Below, one piece after another: positions 8,748-18,497 of a stretch of DNA of 64,000 nt. The notes under the pieces are model-generated. The model saw nothing but the letters and a program-made list of their open reading frames with translations. It was not told the origin of the DNA and ran no database searches. The position numbers were made by a program, and so were the translations under genes. The DNA lies in the NCBI GenBank assembly GCA_023419535.1, contig JAEZXX010000059.1, positions 4,404-68,403 on the forward strand, read 5' to 3'. Positions within the stretch are counted from its first letter, which is position 1; every line of letters starts with the position of its first letter. The DNA comes from Pseudomonadota bacterium. GTDB lineage: Bacteria; Pseudomonadota; Alphaproteobacteria; Rhizobiales; Rhizobiaceae.

Positions 8748-9752
8748 TCAGGCCTGCGAGGGCGGGTCCTGCGGTTCGCCCGGGTCGGGAACGACGGCGG
8801 GCCGGTCCGGCTTCAGCTCGTTCCACGGGTCCTTGCGGTCCGGCTGGCGGCCGAAATTGGCCTCCGCCGTGTCTTGACCGGCCTCGACGATCGACCGGCG
8901 GATCGACCGCGTGCGCGTGAAGAGGTCGTGCAGCGCCGCGCCGTCGCCCCAGCGGATGGCCCGCTGCAGCGAGGCGAGATCCTCGGAGAACCGGGCCAGC
9001 ATCTCCAGCACCGCCTCGCGGTTGGTCAGGAAGATGTCGCGCCACATGGTCGGGTCGGAGGCCGCGATGCGGGTGAAGTCGCGGAAACCCGAGGCGGAGA
9101 ACTTGATGACCTCGGACTGCGTGACGGTCTCCAGGTCCGCGGCCGTCCCGACGATGTTGTAGGCGATGAGATGCGGCACGTGGGAGACGATGGCGAGCAC
9201 GAGATCGTGGTGCTCGGGCGTCATCGTCTCGACATTGGCGCCCATCGCGCGCCAGAGGCTCGCCAGGCGCTCGGTCGCGGCCTCGTCGGTGCCCGCGACC
9301 GGCGTCAGGATGGTCCAGCGGTTGCGGAAGAGTTCGAGGAACCCCGCGTCCGGCCCCGACTGCTCTGTGCCGGCGATCGGGTGGCCGGGCACGAAATGGA
9401 CGTGCGCCGGCAGGTGCGGCGCCATGTCGGCGACGACCGAGCCTTTCACCGAGCCGACGTCGGTGACGATCGCGCCCGGCTTCAGGGCAGCGCCGATCGC
9501 CTCCGCCACCGCGCCGGACGCCCCCACCGGAACCGAGAGGATGACGAGATCGGCGTCCTTCACGGCCTCGGCCGCGTCGGCATGGAAGCTCGTGCCGAGC
9601 TTCAGCTCCTCGGCCCGAGCCAGCGTCTGCGGCGAGCGGGTCGAGACCGCGACCTCGTCCGCGAGCCTGCCGTCGCGCAGATTGATGGCGATCGAGGAGC
9701 CGATGAGGCCGATGCCGATCAGTGCGACCTTGTCGAAGAGCGGCCCGCTCAT
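8748..9752 (-). CDS. tyrC: Prephenate/arogenate dehydrogenase
   Basis: 334 residues. Nucleotide-binding [10 protein letters not shown] at residues 11-20, then GSVKGSV, the [10 protein letters not shown] motif that binds prephenate, and [10 protein letters not shown]. It oxidatively decarboxylates prephenate to 4-hydroxyphenylpyruvate, or arogenate to tyrosine. The ATG at 9752 overlaps the stop of the upstream aminotransferase (ATGA). With that gene and the chorismate mutase it makes a tyrosine-branch operon. Choice between NAD and NADP, and between prephenate and arogenate, cannot be read here. Confidence 0.92.
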   Translation of the reverse strand: MSGPLFDKVALIGIGLIGSSIAINLRDGRLADEVAVSTRSPQTLARAEELKLGTSFHADAAEAVKDADLVILSVPVGASGAVAEAIGAALKPGAIVTDVGSVKGSVVADMAPHLPAHVHFVPGHPIAGTEQSGPDAGFLELFRNRWTILTPVAGTDEAATERLASLWRAMGANVETMTPEHHDLVLAIVSHVPHLIAYNIVGTAADLETVTQSEVIKFSASGFRDFTRIAASDPTMWRDIFLTNREAVLEMLARFSEDLASLQRAIRWGDGAALHDLFTRTRSIRRSIVEAGQDTAEANFGRQPDRKDPWNELKPDRPAVVPDPGEPQDPPSQA

Positions 9753-10852
9753 GCCGCCATGAACTCGGCCAGCGCCTCGAGGACCAGCCCATTGGCCCGC
9801 TCCGACCCGACCGTGAGCCGCAGAGCGTTCGGGAAGCCGTAGCCGGTCACGCGCCGCAGGATCAGCCCGCGCGCGGTCAGGAACGCGTCGGCGTCGGCGG
9901 CCGTGCGGCCCGCCTCGTCCGGGAAGTGGACGAGGACGAAGTTGCCGACCGAGGGCGTGACGCGAAGGCCGATCCCCTCGAGCCCTTCGGTCAGCCGGCG
10001 CAGCCATTCCAGATTGTGCCGGGCCGCGCGGTCGGCATGCGCCCGGTCGCGGATCGCGGCCGCACCCGCCGCGATGGCAGCGGCGTTCAAATTGAACGGC
10101 CCGCGGATGCGGTTCAGCGCGTCGATCACGGCCTCCGGCCCGTACATCCAGCCGACGCGCAGCGCCGCCAGCCCGTGGATCTTCGAGAAGGTGCGCGTCA
10201 TCACGACGTTCTCGTGCCCGGCCACCAGCGAGGCGCCCGCCTCGTAGTCGTTGCGCGAGACGTATTCGGCATAGGCCGCGTCGAGGACGAGCAGCACGCG
10301 GCCGGGCAGGCCGGCGTGAAGGCGCTTCACCTCGTCGAAGGGCAGATAGGTGCCGGTCGGGTTGTTCGGGTTGGCGAGGAAGACGATGCGGGTCTTGTCC
10401 GACACGAGAGCGAGGATCGCGTCGACGTCGGCGCGCTCGTCCGTCTCCTTGGCGACCACCGGCGTCGCCCCGGCGGCGCGGATGTAGATGTCGTAGACGA
10501 GGAATCCGTGTTCGGTGTGGATCGCTTCCGTGCCCGGCGAGAGGTAGGCCTGCGCCAGGAGCCCCAGGAGCTCGTCCGAGCCGTTGCCGGCAAGGATGTT
10601 GCGGGCCGGCAGGCCGTGCACCTCGGCGATCGCCTCGCGAAGGGCCGCCGCCGTTCCGTCCGGGTACAGCTCAAGGTGCGAAGCCGCCTCCGCCATCGCC
10701 TCGCGCGCCTTCGGAGAGGGGCCGAGCGGCGTCTCGTTGGAGGACAGCTTGATCAGCTCGACGCCCTCGGGCGCGCGGCTCTTGCCCGGCACGTAGGGCT
10801 CGATGTCGAGGATTCCGGGCTTCGGGGTGGGGCGTCCGGTCTCGAGGGTCAT
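9749..10852 (-). CDS. hisC: Histidinol-phosphate/aromatic aminotransferase
   Basis: 367 residues, fold-type I PLP aminotransferase. [12 protein letters not shown] marks the HisC family, NPNNPTGTY is the cofactor pocket, K224 in [15 protein letters not shown] is the Schiff-base lysine. HisC-family enzymes transaminate imidazole-acetol phosphate in histidine synthesis, and many also act on aromatic keto acids. Its place between chorismate mutase and tyrC suggests that it works on prephenate or 4-hydroxyphenylpyruvate here. The stop overlaps the tyrC start; the chorismate mutase ends 30 bases upstream. Confidence 0.9.
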   Translation of the reverse strand: MTLETGRPTPKPGILDIEPYVPGKSRAPEGVELIKLSSNETPLGPSPKAREAMAEAASHLELYPDGTAAALREAIAEVHGLPARNILAGNGSDELLGLLAQAYLSPGTEAIHTEHGFLVYDIYIRAAGATPVVAKETDERADVDAILALVSDKTRIVFLANPNNPTGTYLPFDEVKRLHAGLPGRVLLVLDAAYAEYVSRNDYEAGASLVAGHENVVMTRTFSKIHGLAALRVGWMYGPEAVIDALNRIRGPFNLNAAAIAAGAAAIRDRAHADRAARHNLEWLRRLTEGLEGIGLRVTPSVGNFVLVHFPDEAGRTAADADAFLTARGLILRRVTGYGFPNALRLTVGSERANGLVLEALAEFMAA

Positions 10853-10881
10853 GGCGGGTCGATCCTTCGGGCGCGCGGGGG

Positions 10882-11664
10882 TCAGGTCTGGCGCGGCGCG
10901 ATCAGCGGTGCCGCATAGCCCCCGACCGGGCGGATGTCGAGGCCCTCGCCGAGCGCCGAGACGAAGCCGTCGGCCCCGCCCGGAAGGGCCACGAGCCGGC
11001 TCGTCGGAGCTTCCCGCAGGATGGTCGCGCCTTCCGGCAGCGACAGATCGCCGTCGCCGGAGACGACGAAGCACGAGATCTCGAACGGAACGGGATCGGC
11101 GAGCGGCGGGGAGAGCACGAGCGCGGGCTCGCCGGCCTGCCGGCCCTGCGCCTCCACGAAGGGCAGGCGGGCGACGATCTGAGCGGACCGCAGGCCCTCC
11201 CACCAGGGTCCCGTCGGCTCCTTCAGAAGCACGAGGCCGAGCCGGTCGCCGCCCTCCTCGATGCGCGTCACGACTTCGTTCGCCGAAGCGAGCGCGTGGA
11301 CGGGCACCGAGAAGCCGAAAGCGAAGCGCGCGGCGTCCATCGCCGCGACGGGGTCCGAGCCGAGCGAGACGGCGACGTCGAAGGGCGCCTGCAGCGCGGT
11401 GAAGGTGGAGATGATCTCGCGCCAGAGATGCTCCAGGGAGGTCAGCGGGAGCGGGCCGGAATGGCGGGAGGCGAGGCGTCGCATCATGTCGGCCTCGCGG
11501 CCCGGCCGGAAGGCGGCGCCGTTGCGGGCCGTGCCCTTCACCCGGATCAATTCGTCGATGACGCTCGCGCGCTGCATCAGCAGCCGGTGGACGCTCTCGT
11601 CGATCGCATCGATCTGCGCGCGCAGCTCCGACAGCCGCGCGGGGTCCTGGGGTCGCTGCTCCAC
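10882..11664 (-). CDS. Chorismate mutase (AroQ type) with unassigned C-terminal domain
   Basis: 260 residues, starting at GTG 11664 behind a strong GGGAGG site. Residues 11-90 form an AroQ helical domain ([11 protein letters not shown], then [16 protein letters not shown], then [13 protein letters not shown]), which turns chorismate into prephenate. The remaining ~165 residues, from [10 protein letters not shown] onward, look like a degenerate relative of a prephenate-dehydratase/periplasmic-binding fold, but I cannot assign an activity. It is first in a minus-strand operon with hisC and tyrC and divergent from metX. An upstream extension to 11775 is not family-like. Confidence 0.85.
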   Translation of the reverse strand: MEQRPQDPARLSELRAQIDAIDESVHRLLMQRASVIDELIRVKGTARNGAAFRPGREADMMRRLASRHSGPLPLTSLEHLWREIISTFTALQAPFDVAVSLGSDPVAAMDAARFAFGFSVPVHALASANEVVTRIEEGGDRLGLVLLKEPTGPWWEGLRSAQIVARLPFVEAQGRQAGEPALVLSPPLADPVPFEISCFVVSGDGDLSLPEGATILREAPTSRLVALPGGADGFVSALGEGLDIRPVGGYAAPLIAPRQT

Positions 11665-11789
11665 GTCTCGCCTCCCGTTCGTGCTTCCGCACGGCGGTCT
11701 AGCGAGGAGGCTGCCCGATTGCAAAGAGGCGTTGATCTGCAAGGGACCGGGCGTTAGCAACGACCTCCGCGTCAACAGTCTGGACCCTC
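11665..11789. other. Divergent promoter region between chorismate mutase and metX
   Basis: 125 bases. CGTTG (from 11730) is complementary to CAACG (11758-11762), and GTTGA to a later TCAAC, so the metX leader can fold. SAM-II riboswitches often control metX in this order, but the conserved GCUAAA segment of that class is absent. No promoter boxes are obvious. Confidence 0.3.
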
Positions 11790-12974
11790 ATGTCCCTCAA
11801 CGCGCATACCCCGGAGGAGGAGACCGTCCTCGGCCTGAAGGAGGCGACGCGCCCCTCCTCCAAGGTCGCGCGCTTCGGCGCGGACGAGCCGCTGCGTCTC
11901 GATTCCGGCGGCACGCTCTCGCCCTTCGAGATCGCCTACGAGACCTACGGCGAACTGAACGCCGACAAGTCGAACGCGATCTACGTCTGCCACGCCTTGA
12001 CCGGCGACCAATACGCGGCGAGCACCCATCCGGTGACGGGCAAGTCCGGCTGGTGGACCTCGATCATCGGGCCCGGCAAGCCGGTCGACACGAACCGCTT
12101 CTTCGTCGTCTGCGCCAATGTCGTCGGCTCCTGCATGGGCTCGACCGGGCCGGCCTCGATCGATCCGGCCACGAACCGCCCCTATGCGATCGACCTGCCG
12201 ATCCTGACCATCCCCGACATGGTGCGGGCGCAAGCCATGCTGATCGACCGGCTCGGCATCGACACGCTGTTCGCCGTGATCGGCGGCTCGATGGGCGGCA
12301 TGCAGGTGCTGCAATGGGCCGCCGCGCACGGACCCCGCGTCTTCGCCGCGCTTCCCGTCGCGACGGGGGCGCGGCATTCCTCGCAGAACATCGCCTTCCA
12401 CGAGGTCGGCCGGCAGGCGGTGATGGCCGACCCGGACTGGCGTTCGGGACGCTACATCGAGGCGGGCGTGCGGCCCCACAAGGGGCTGGCGGTCGCGCGC
12501 ATGGCCGCGCACGTCACCTACCTTTCGGAGGCCGCGCTGCACCGCAAGTTCGGCCGAAACCTGCAGGACCGCGAGCGCTTCGGCTTCGGCTTCGAGGCCG
12601 ACTTCCAGATCGAGAGCTATCTGCGCCACCAGGGCACGAGCTTCGTCGACCGGTTCGACGCCAACGCCTATCTCTACCTGACGCGGGCGATGGACTATTT
12701 CGACATCGCCGCGGAGCATGGCGGGCGGCTGGCGGACGCCTTCAAGGGCACGCGCACGCGCTTCTGCCTCGTCTCCTTCTCCTCCGACTGGCTGTTCCCG
12801 ACGACGGAGAGCCGGGCGGTGGTTCATGCGCTGAACGCGGCGGCGGCCTCGGTCTCCTTCGTCGAGGTGAACACCGACAAGGGCCACGACGCCTTCCTCC
12901 TGCACGAGCCCGTGTTCTTCGCCGCGATCGAAGGCTTCATCGCCTCGGCGGCGCGGGCGCGGGGGCTCGCATGA
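11790..12974 (+). CDS. metX: Homoserine O-acyltransferase MetX
   Basis: 394 residues, alpha/beta-hydrolase fold. Nucleophile S167 in [10 protein letters not shown]333 in SSDWLFP and H366 in KGHDAFLL form the catalytic triad. It acylates homoserine, the first committed step of methionine synthesis; MetX enzymes use acetyl-CoA or succinyl-CoA and the choice is not clear from motifs here. The start at 11790 gives the usual N-terminus. The stop overlaps the metW start in ATGA, the standard metXW pair. Confidence 0.94.
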   Translation: MSLNAHTPEEETVLGLKEATRPSSKVARFGADEPLRLDSGGTLSPFEIAYETYGELNADKSNAIYVCHALTGDQYAASTHPVTGKSGWWTSIIGPGKPVDTNRFFVVCANVVGSCMGSTGPASIDPATNRPYAIDLPILTIPDMVRAQAMLIDRLGIDTLFAVIGGSMGGMQVLQWAAAHGPRVFAALPVATGARHSSQNIAFHEVGRQAVMADPDWRSGRYIEAGVRPHKGLAVARMAAHVTYLSEAALHRKFGRNLQDRERFGFGFEADFQIESYLRHQGTSFVDRFDANAYLYLTRAMDYFDIAAEHGGRLADAFKGTRTRFCLVSFSSDWLFPTTESRAVVHALNAAAASVSFVEVNTDKGHDAFLLHEPVFFAAIEGFIASAARARGLA

Positions 12975-13681
12975 GCGGGGCGGACACGAATTCCGGCACT
13001 GCGCCGGAGCGCATGACGGTCGACGGCAAGACGATCTTCGAGCCGCCCGTCCCGACGACGGGAGCGGTCGCCGACGACGCATCGGGCCGCGTCGATCTCG
13101 AACTCGTCGCCTCGCTCGTCGAGCCCGGCAGCCGCGTCCTCGACGTCGGCTGCGGCGACGGCGCGCTGCTCGAACTCCTGGAGCGTCGCCGCGGGGTCGA
13201 CGCGCGCGGCATCGAGATCAGCCAGGCGGGAGTCAACGAATGCGTGGCGCGCGGGCTGTCGGTGGTCCAGGGCGACGCCGACCGGGACCTCGTCCATTAT
13301 CCGGACGCGTCCTTCGACTACGTGATCCTGTCGCAGACGCTGCAGGCGACGCAGAACCCGGCGCTCGTCCTCTCCGAACTCCTTCGGATCGGCGGGCGGG
13401 CGATCGTCTCCTTCCCCAATTTCGGCCACTGGTCGGTGAGGCTGTCGCTGCTCCTGCGCGGCCGCATGCCGGTGACCAAGAACCTCGCCTATTCCTGGTA
13501 CGACACGCCGAACATCCACTTCTGCACCATCGAGGACTTCGTGGAGCTCACGGAGACGCTCGGCGCCAAGGTGGAGAGCGCGGTCGCCCTCGACGCGCAG
13601 GGCCAGCGCGTCGGCATGCGCCTGCCTTGGGCCCTCTGGAACCTCTTCGGCATGCAGGCGGTGTTCGTGCTGAAGAGGTGA
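12971..13681 (+). CDS. metW: Methionine biosynthesis protein MetW
   Basis: 236 residues, a class I methyltransferase-like fold with VLDVGCGDG at 57-64, [11 protein letters not shown], and the family signature FPNFGHW followed by [14 protein letters not shown]. MetW is encoded with metX in many proteobacteria and supports MetX activity; it is not known as a conventional methyltransferase. An N-terminal extension of about 35 residues precedes the usual start of the fold. A toxin-antitoxin pair begins three bases after its stop. Confidence 0.92.
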   Translation: MSGADTNSGTAPERMTVDGKTIFEPPVPTTGAVADDASGRVDLELVASLVEPGSRVLDVGCGDGALLELLERRRGVDARGIEISQAGVNECVARGLSVVQGDADRDLVHYPDASFDYVILSQTLQATQNPALVLSELLRIGGRAIVSFPNFGHWSVRLSLLLRGRMPVTKNLAYSWYDTPNIHFCTIEDFVELTETLGAKVESAVALDAQGQRVGMRLPWALWNLFGMQAVFVLKR

Positions 13682-13684
13682 GGC

Positions 13685-13969
13685 GTGCTCGACATTGAAT
13701 TCGATCCGGGGAAGGACGAGATCAACATTCGTAAGCATGGAGTTTCGCTCGGCCGCGCGGCCGACCTTCTTGTCGAAGCGTTCCTCCTCGACAGCCGTGT
13801 CGACTATGGCGAAGAACGGTTCCGTGCCTACGGGACGATCGATGGACTGGATTACTGCCTTGGCTGTACGATCCGCGATGAGCGTGTCCGGGCGATCACC
13901 CTGAGACGCGCTCACGCAAAGGAGATGAGACGTCATGTCCCGCATCCCAGACTTCGAACCCCTCATTGA
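13685..13969 (+). CDS. brnT: BrnT-family ribonuclease toxin
   Basis: 94 residues from a GTG start. The N-terminus (IEFDPGKDEINIRKHGVS) carries the family WDPxKxxxNxxKHGV pattern in a diverged form, with F for W. The centre has RFRAYGTIDGL and the end ITLRRAHAKEMRRH, matching the BrnT pattern VISARRA..E. BrnT is an RNase-like toxin neutralised by BrnA. It overlaps brnA by 35 bases, toxin first as in known brnTA operons. Less GC-biased codons than metXW suggest separate acquisition. Confidence 0.9.
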   Translation: MLDIEFDPGKDEINIRKHGVSLGRAADLLVEAFLLDSRVDYGEERFRAYGTIDGLDYCLGCTIRDERVRAITLRRAHAKEMRRHVPHPRLRTPH

Positions 13970-14198
13970 CGATGAGAACCCCGAGTGGACAGAGGAAGAT
14001 TTCGCGCGTGCTCGCCCGGCGAGCGAATTGCCGCCTCATATCCTGCGCGCCTTTCCGAAGACCGTCGAGGCGCTGGCTCGACGGCGGGTTGACGTGACGG
14101 TGAAGCTCGGCCAGGACGTCATCGCCTACTACAAGTCGCGCTCGGAGGATTGGCACGCCGAGATCGACGCCGTCCTCCGGCGCGCGATGGAGCGCTGA
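13935..14198 (+). CDS. brnA: BrnA-family antitoxin
   Basis: 87 residues. Starts MSRIPDFEPLIDDENPEWTE, the acidic toxin-binding part; the C-terminal half (VTVKLGQDVIAYYKSR) is the ribbon-helix-helix DNA-binding segment of BrnA (DUF4415). BrnA binds BrnT and represses the operon. It ends one base before the convergent gene at 14200. Confidence 0.9.
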   Translation: MSRIPDFEPLIDDENPEWTEEDFARARPASELPPHILRAFPKTVEALARRRVDVTVKLGQDVIAYYKSRSEDWHAEIDAVLRRAMER

Positions 14199-14199
14199 G

Positions 14200-15183
14200 C
14201 TACTCCAGCCGGATGTCCGCCGCGCGGACGATCTCGCCGTATCTGGCGATCTCGCTCTCGATGAAGTCGGCGAACTCCCGCGGGGACGAAGGGGCGACGT
14301 CGGAGCCCTGCGCGGCCATCGCCTCCTGGAAGCGATCCGAGGCGAGGGCGTCGCGGATGTCGGCGTTGAGGCGCTCGACGATCGTCTCGGGCGTGCCGGC
14401 CGGTGCGAGGATGCCGAACCAGGTCGTGATGTCGAAGCCCTCGAAGCCCTCCTCCCGCATGGTCGGCAGGTCCTGCGCGAAGGCCGAGCGCTCGGCCGTC
14501 GTGACGGCGAGCGCCGTCACCGTCCCGGCGCCGATGTGGCTGGAGGCGGAGGCGAGATTGTCGAAGATGAAGTCGACCTCGCCGGCGAGCACCGCCTGGA
14601 GCGCGGCCGCCGAGCCGCGATAGGGCACGTGCGTCATGGACGCGCCCGTGCGGTCGGCGAGGAGCTCGCCCGCCAGATGCCCGGCGCTGCCCGACGAGCC
14701 GGACGCGTAGGTCAGCCCGCCTTCGGTCGAGCGCGCGAGTTCGGCGAGAGCCTCCACGCTCGCCGCCTCGATCCCCTCGCCGACGACGAGGACGTTCGGC
14801 GTCGTCGCGACGAGGGAGATCGGCACGAAGTCGGCGACCGGGTCGAACGGCATGTCGGGATAGAGCGAGACGTTGATGCCGTGGGTCGACAGCGCGCCCA
14901 TGAGCAGCGTGTGGCCGTCGGGTTCGGACTTCGCGACGAAGTCGGCGCCGATGTTGCCGCCGGCGCCCGAGCGGTTGTCGACGATGACCGGCTGGCCGAG
15001 CGTGCCCTCCAGTTCGTTGGCGACGATGCGCGCCGCGGTGTCCAGCGTGCCGCCCGGCGGGAAGGGCACGACCAGGACGATCGGGCGATCGGGATAGGAG
15101 GCGTCCTGGGCTGCGGCCGGGACTGCGGCGAGCGAAAGGGCCGTCGCCGCCAGGACGGCGAGCGTGCGGATCGGAAACGGCAT
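14200..15183 (-). CDS. Tripartite tricarboxylate transporter substrate-binding protein (Bug/TctC)
   Basis: 327 residues. A cleavable signal peptide is predicted (about 1-25, ending AAVPAAAQ). The mature part starts YPDRPIVLVVPFPPGGTLD, the Bug family signature, with the GAGGNIG loop and THVPYRGSAAALQ motif. Bug proteins bind small organic acids in the periplasm and deliver them to TctAB-type permeases; no tctA or tctB lies in this window, so it is an orphan binding protein here. Ligand unknown. Confidence 0.92.
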   Translation of the reverse strand: MPFPIRTLAVLAATALSLAAVPAAAQDASYPDRPIVLVVPFPPGGTLDTAARIVANELEGTLGQPVIVDNRSGAGGNIGADFVAKSEPDGHTLLMGALSTHGINVSLYPDMPFDPVADFVPISLVATTPNVLVVGEGIEAASVEALAELARSTEGGLTYASGSSGSAGHLAGELLADRTGASMTHVPYRGSAAALQAVLAGEVDFIFDNLASASSHIGAGTVTALAVTTAERSAFAQDLPTMREEGFEGFDITTWFGILAPAGTPETIVERLNADIRDALASDRFQEAMAAQGSDVAPSSPREFADFIESEIARYGEIVRAADIRLE

Positions 15184-15275
15184 GGCAGGTCCTCCAGCCT
15201 GATAAGCGAGGCGAACGTTCTGGCGTCCGCCGCCCGCGTTGGCAAGGGATCCTTATGGCCGCACGCCGCCTGCGG

Positions 15276-16040
15276 TCATCGCTCTCCGCGGTTCACGGCC
15301 GCGCCCTGCGGCACGAGGGCGGGGCGGGTCCTGCGGATGCGCGCCTTCTCGTCCTTGGTCACCGCGAGGCCCCGATAGACCAGCTTGGTCGCCTCGATGG
15401 CGATGACGCCGGAGATGAGCGGCCAGAAGCGCCGGCCCGCCCGCTCCAGCGGTGCGGCGAGCGAGAGGAGGGCGTCCCGCTCGAAGGGCGGGAAGAGCAG
15501 CGCCTCGGAGAAACCCGAGGGCGTGAACATCGCCTCGCGCAGGAGCCGCGAGAGCTGCCCGCGCGACCAGGGTCGCCCGGAGCCGAAGGGCGTGTGGTCG
15601 AATTGCGCCCAGAGCCCGCGCCGGTTCGGCACGACGAGGACGAGCCGCCCGTTCGGCGCGAGAACCCGCCAGATTTCGCGAAGGACGCGCTCGGGGTCCT
15701 CGGCGAATTCCAGCCCGTGGACCATCAGGACGCGATCCACGCAGGCGTCGCCGAGCGGCAGCTCGTCGGGTTCGACGAGGACGGTGCGCGATCGTCCCGT
15801 TGCCGGCCAGCGGACGGCCCCCTGCGCGGCCGGCATGAAGGCGAGCGTGCGCTCGGCGTCCGCCGTCAGGCGGTCGAGCAGCGGCAGCGCGTAGCCGATC
15901 CCGATCAGCCGTTCGTCCTGGATCGGCCGCCAGAGCGGCGTCAGCGCGACGCCGATCGAACGCGCCGCCGCCTGCCCGAGGCGAGTCGCGTAGAAGGCGC
16001 GAAGGTCGACGATGTCGGCGTTCGTGGAAGGCGGGACCAT
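15276..16040 (-). CDS. Class I SAM-dependent methyltransferase
   Basis: 254 residues. The N-terminal motif I is degenerate (IGIGYALPLLDRL), but the later VLMVHGLEFAEDPERVLREI and LAPNGRLVLVVPNRRGLWAQ segments are clear methyltransferase-11-type motifs. The C-terminal third is hydrophobic and basic. This family often sits divergent from gloB in Hyphomicrobiales, as here. The substrate is not known. Confidence 0.82.
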   Translation of the reverse strand: MVPPSTNADIVDLRAFYATRLGQAAARSIGVALTPLWRPIQDERLIGIGYALPLLDRLTADAERTLAFMPAAQGAVRWPATGRSRTVLVEPDELPLGDACVDRVLMVHGLEFAEDPERVLREIWRVLAPNGRLVLVVPNRRGLWAQFDHTPFGSGRPWSRGQLSRLLREAMFTPSGFSEALLFPPFERDALLSLAAPLERAGRRFWPLISGVIAIEATKLVYRGLAVTKDEKARIRRTRPALVPQGAAVNRGER

Positions 16041-16153
16041 TGCCGGGGAGCCTACAGAAGCGCGGGCCTCACCGGAAGCCCGCGGGGGGCGATGCCGCGC
16101 GGCGCGTCCGCGCTATGTGCGGCCTTCGAGACCATCGAGGGGAGGGCCGAACC

Positions 16154-16924
16154 ATGGGTGCCATCGAGATCCGCCAATTCATGTGCCGGAGCGACAATTT
16201 CGGCGTGCTCGTCCACGACGCGGCGGAGGGAGCGACGATCGCCATCGACGCGCCCGAGGAGGCGCCGATCCTCGCGGCGCTGGAGCGCGAGGGTTGGACG
16301 CCGACCCACATCCTGACCACGCACAAGCACGGCGACCATGTGGAGGCGAACGAGGCTCTGAAGGCGAAATTCGGGGTCGAGATCGTCGGGCCGCAGGGCG
16401 AGGCGGGCTCGATCCCCGGTCTCGATCGGACCGTGAAGGGCGGCGACCGGTTCCGGATCGGCTCGGTCGACGTCGAAGTGATCGACACGCCGGGCCACAC
16501 GCTCGGGTCGGTCTCCTATTATCTGCCCGGCGCCGAGGCGCTGTTCGCCGGCGACGCGCTCTTCTCCATGGGGTGCGGCCGTCTTCTGGAGGGCAGCCCC
16601 GAGATGCTCTGGGAGAGCCTGAAGCGCCTGCGCGAACTGCCCGAGACCACGATGGTCTATTGCGGCCACGAATACACCGCCAAGAACGCGGCCTTCGCGG
16701 TCGAGGTCGATCCGGGCAACACGAAACTCCGGGAACGCGTGCGGCAGGTGGAGGACCTTCGCGTGGCGCACAAGGCCACGCTGCCGGTCAGCCTGAAGAA
16801 GGAGCTGCGGACCAACCCGTTCCTGCGCGCCGACGATCCGGAGCTGGCCGTCGCGCTCGGAATGGAGGGCGCGGACCCCACCCAGATATTTGCGGCGTTG
16901 CGAAAGAGGCGCGACACGTTTTGA
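16154..16924 (+). CDS. gloB: Hydroxyacylglutathione hydrolase (glyoxalase II)
   Basis: 256 residues. Metallo-beta-lactamase fold with the binuclear metal motif THKHGDH (H57, H59, D61, H62), DTPGHTLGS and YCGHEYT. It hydrolyses S-D-lactoylglutathione to D-lactate and glutathione in methylglyoxal detoxification. The C-terminal NPFLRADDPEL helix is the glyoxalase II substrate region. ATG 16154 gives the standard start. Its stop overlaps a TTG start of the cupin gene (TTGA). Confidence 0.95.
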   Translation: MGAIEIRQFMCRSDNFGVLVHDAAEGATIAIDAPEEAPILAALEREGWTPTHILTTHKHGDHVEANEALKAKFGVEIVGPQGEAGSIPGLDRTVKGGDRFRIGSVDVEVIDTPGHTLGSVSYYLPGAEALFAGDALFSMGCGRLLEGSPEMLWESLKRLRELPETTMVYCGHEYTAKNAAFAVEVDPGNTKLRERVRQVEDLRVAHKATLPVSLKKELRTNPFLRADDPELAVALGMEGADPTQIFAALRKRRDTF

Positions 16925-17370
16925 CGAGCGCCCGCGACCTCATCGCCCGTCTGAAGCTCCAGCCCCACCCCGAGGGCGGCTGGTATCGGGAGACCTTTCG
17001 CGACGAAGCCGTTGATGGGGAGGGGCGGGCGCGCTCGACCGCGATCTACTTCCTCCTCGACGTCGGCGAGACGTCGGAGTGGCACCGCGTGATCGACGCC
17101 GCCGAGACCTGGCACTTCTATGCCGGCGCGCCGCTGGCGCTGACGGTCTCGCCGAACGGGCACGACGCGATGAGCCACCGGCTCGGGCCCGACGTGCTGG
17201 GGGGCGAGGCGCCGCAGTTCACCGTGCCGGCCGGTTGGTGGCAGACGGCGACGAGCCTCGGCGCCTTCACCCTCGTCGGCTGCACGGTCGCGCCGGGCTT
17301 TCGCTTCGAAAGCTTCGAGATGGCGCCGCCGGGATGGCGACCGACCCCGCGCGCGCCGGTCGCGCGGTAG
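16921..17370 (+). CDS. DUF985/Cupin_5 domain protein
   Basis: 149 residues starting at TTG 16921. LKLQPHPEGGWYRETF followed by STAIYFLLDVGETSEWHRV and WHFYAGAPL are the Cupin_5 (DUF985) signature of small single-domain cupins; VGCTVAPGFRFESFEMA is the family C-terminus. The activity of the family is not well defined; a sugar-binding or epimerase-like role has been considered. Coupled to gloB through TTGA, so probably co-transcribed. Confidence 0.85.
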   Translation: MTSARDLIARLKLQPHPEGGWYRETFRDEAVDGEGRARSTAIYFLLDVGETSEWHRVIDAAETWHFYAGAPLALTVSPNGHDAMSHRLGPDVLGGEAPQFTVPAGWWQTATSLGAFTLVGCTVAPGFRFESFEMAPPGWRPTPRAPVAR

Positions 17371-17375
17371 GCCGC

Positions 17376-18248
17376 TCAGCCGCGCCGCGCCAGACGACGG
17401 AACAGCGGCAGGGCGGCGAGCGCGGCCCCTGTCGTGATCAGCGCGGCGGCGAGGAGCAGCGTGGGGCTCGCCTGCGCTTCCCCGAACAGGATGAGGACGA
17501 AGGTGGACAGCAGCGGCGCGGCGTAGCTCGCCGCGCCCAGAAGCTGGATGTCGCCGCGCTTCACTCCGTGGTCCCAGGTGTAGAAGGCCGCGCCGACGGG
17601 CAGCAGCCCGAGCAGGATGACCGCCGTCCACTGCGCGGTGTCCTGCGGCCAGACGGTTGTCTCGAAGATGAGATGCGAGAGGAGCGAGAGGATGGCGGTC
17701 GCCGCGCAGAACCCCGTGACGACGTCGGTCGGCACCTCGGCGAATCGTCGCGACAGGAGCGAATAGCTCGCCCAGAAGAGGGCGCAGAGCCCGGCCAGCG
17801 CATAGCCGAGCCCCGCCTCGCCCGAAAAATCGAGCCCGCCCGAACGGCCGGCGATCACGAGCCCGGCGCCGCAAAGGCCCAGAAGCGCCCCGACGAGATG
17901 GAACCAGCGCAGCCGCTCGCCCGGCAGCATGGCCGAGCCGAGGACGATGAGGAGCGGCCAGAGATAGGCGACGAGGCTCGCCTCGGCCGCCGGCGCGTTT
18001 CGCAGCGCCGCGAAATACAGGGCATGATAGCCGAACAGACCGATCACCCCGAGCGCCCAGACGCGCGGCGGCTGGCGGAAGACCGAAAGGCGCGCTCCCC
18101 GCACCTTGAAGGCCAGGAGGCCGACGAGCGTCCCCACCGCGAAGGTCATGGCGTTCAGCTGAAGCGGCGGGACCGTTCCGGTGCGGGCGGTGAGGAGCGC
18201 CAGGAGCGCCCACATCAGGATGGCCGTGAGGCCGACGAGCGTTGCCAT
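17376..18248 (-). CDS. DMT/EamA family transporter
   Basis: 290 residues with about ten hydrophobic segments in two EamA repeats, for example ATLVGLTAILMWALLAL at the start and GAASYAAPLLSTFVLILFGE in the second half. It resembles inner-membrane amino acid/metabolite exporters (YddG-like). The substrate is not predictable. ATG 18248 starts right at the first membrane segment; the longer frame is not hydrophobic. It is convergent with the cupin gene. Confidence 0.85.
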   Translation of the reverse strand: MATLVGLTAILMWALLALLTARTGTVPPLQLNAMTFAVGTLVGLLAFKVRGARLSVFRQPPRVWALGVIGLFGYHALYFAALRNAPAAEASLVAYLWPLLIVLGSAMLPGERLRWFHLVGALLGLCGAGLVIAGRSGGLDFSGEAGLGYALAGLCALFWASYSLLSRRFAEVPTDVVTGFCAATAILSLLSHLIFETTVWPQDTAQWTAVILLGLLPVGAAFYTWDHGVKRGDIQLLGAASYAAPLLSTFVLILFGEAQASPTLLLAAALITTGAALAALPLFRRLARRG

Positions 18249-18369
18249 GTCGGGTGCCAGCGATTGGAACGGGGCGTGTGCGGTCCGGCCGGACGGCGCG
18301 GTTCGCCCTGCGCTACCACCGCCGCGCCGCGAAGGACAGCCGGGCGCCGGGGGCGGCGAGCGCTTCGGC

Positions 18370-18398
18370 TTGACAGGAACGCCCTCTCTCTCTAAGGA
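18370..18398 (+). promoter_or_regulatory. Candidate promoter of rpmB
   Basis: TTGACA at 18370-18375 is a perfect -35 box. The -10 region about 17 bases downstream (around TCTAAGG) is a poor match. It lies some 120 bases before rpmB. Only the -35 element is convincing. Confidence 0.35.
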
Positions 18399-18497
18399 CG
18401 CATTCGAATTTCCGGTCATGGCCGATCGAGGATGCGTGCGTGTAGAGCGCCGCCAACGGATGCCATGGCAGAGCTGAAACGTGAGAAGGTGAACTCC

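Noticed and set aside
11665..11789. SAM-II riboswitch upstream of metX
   Set aside because: A fold with CGTTG/CAACG is possible and the gene fits, but the conserved downstream GCUAAA and loop bases are missing. A covariance search with RF00521 would decide.
14200..15183. Complete tripartite tricarboxylate transporter locus
   Set aside because: Only the binding protein is present; the flanking genes are brnA and a methyltransferase.
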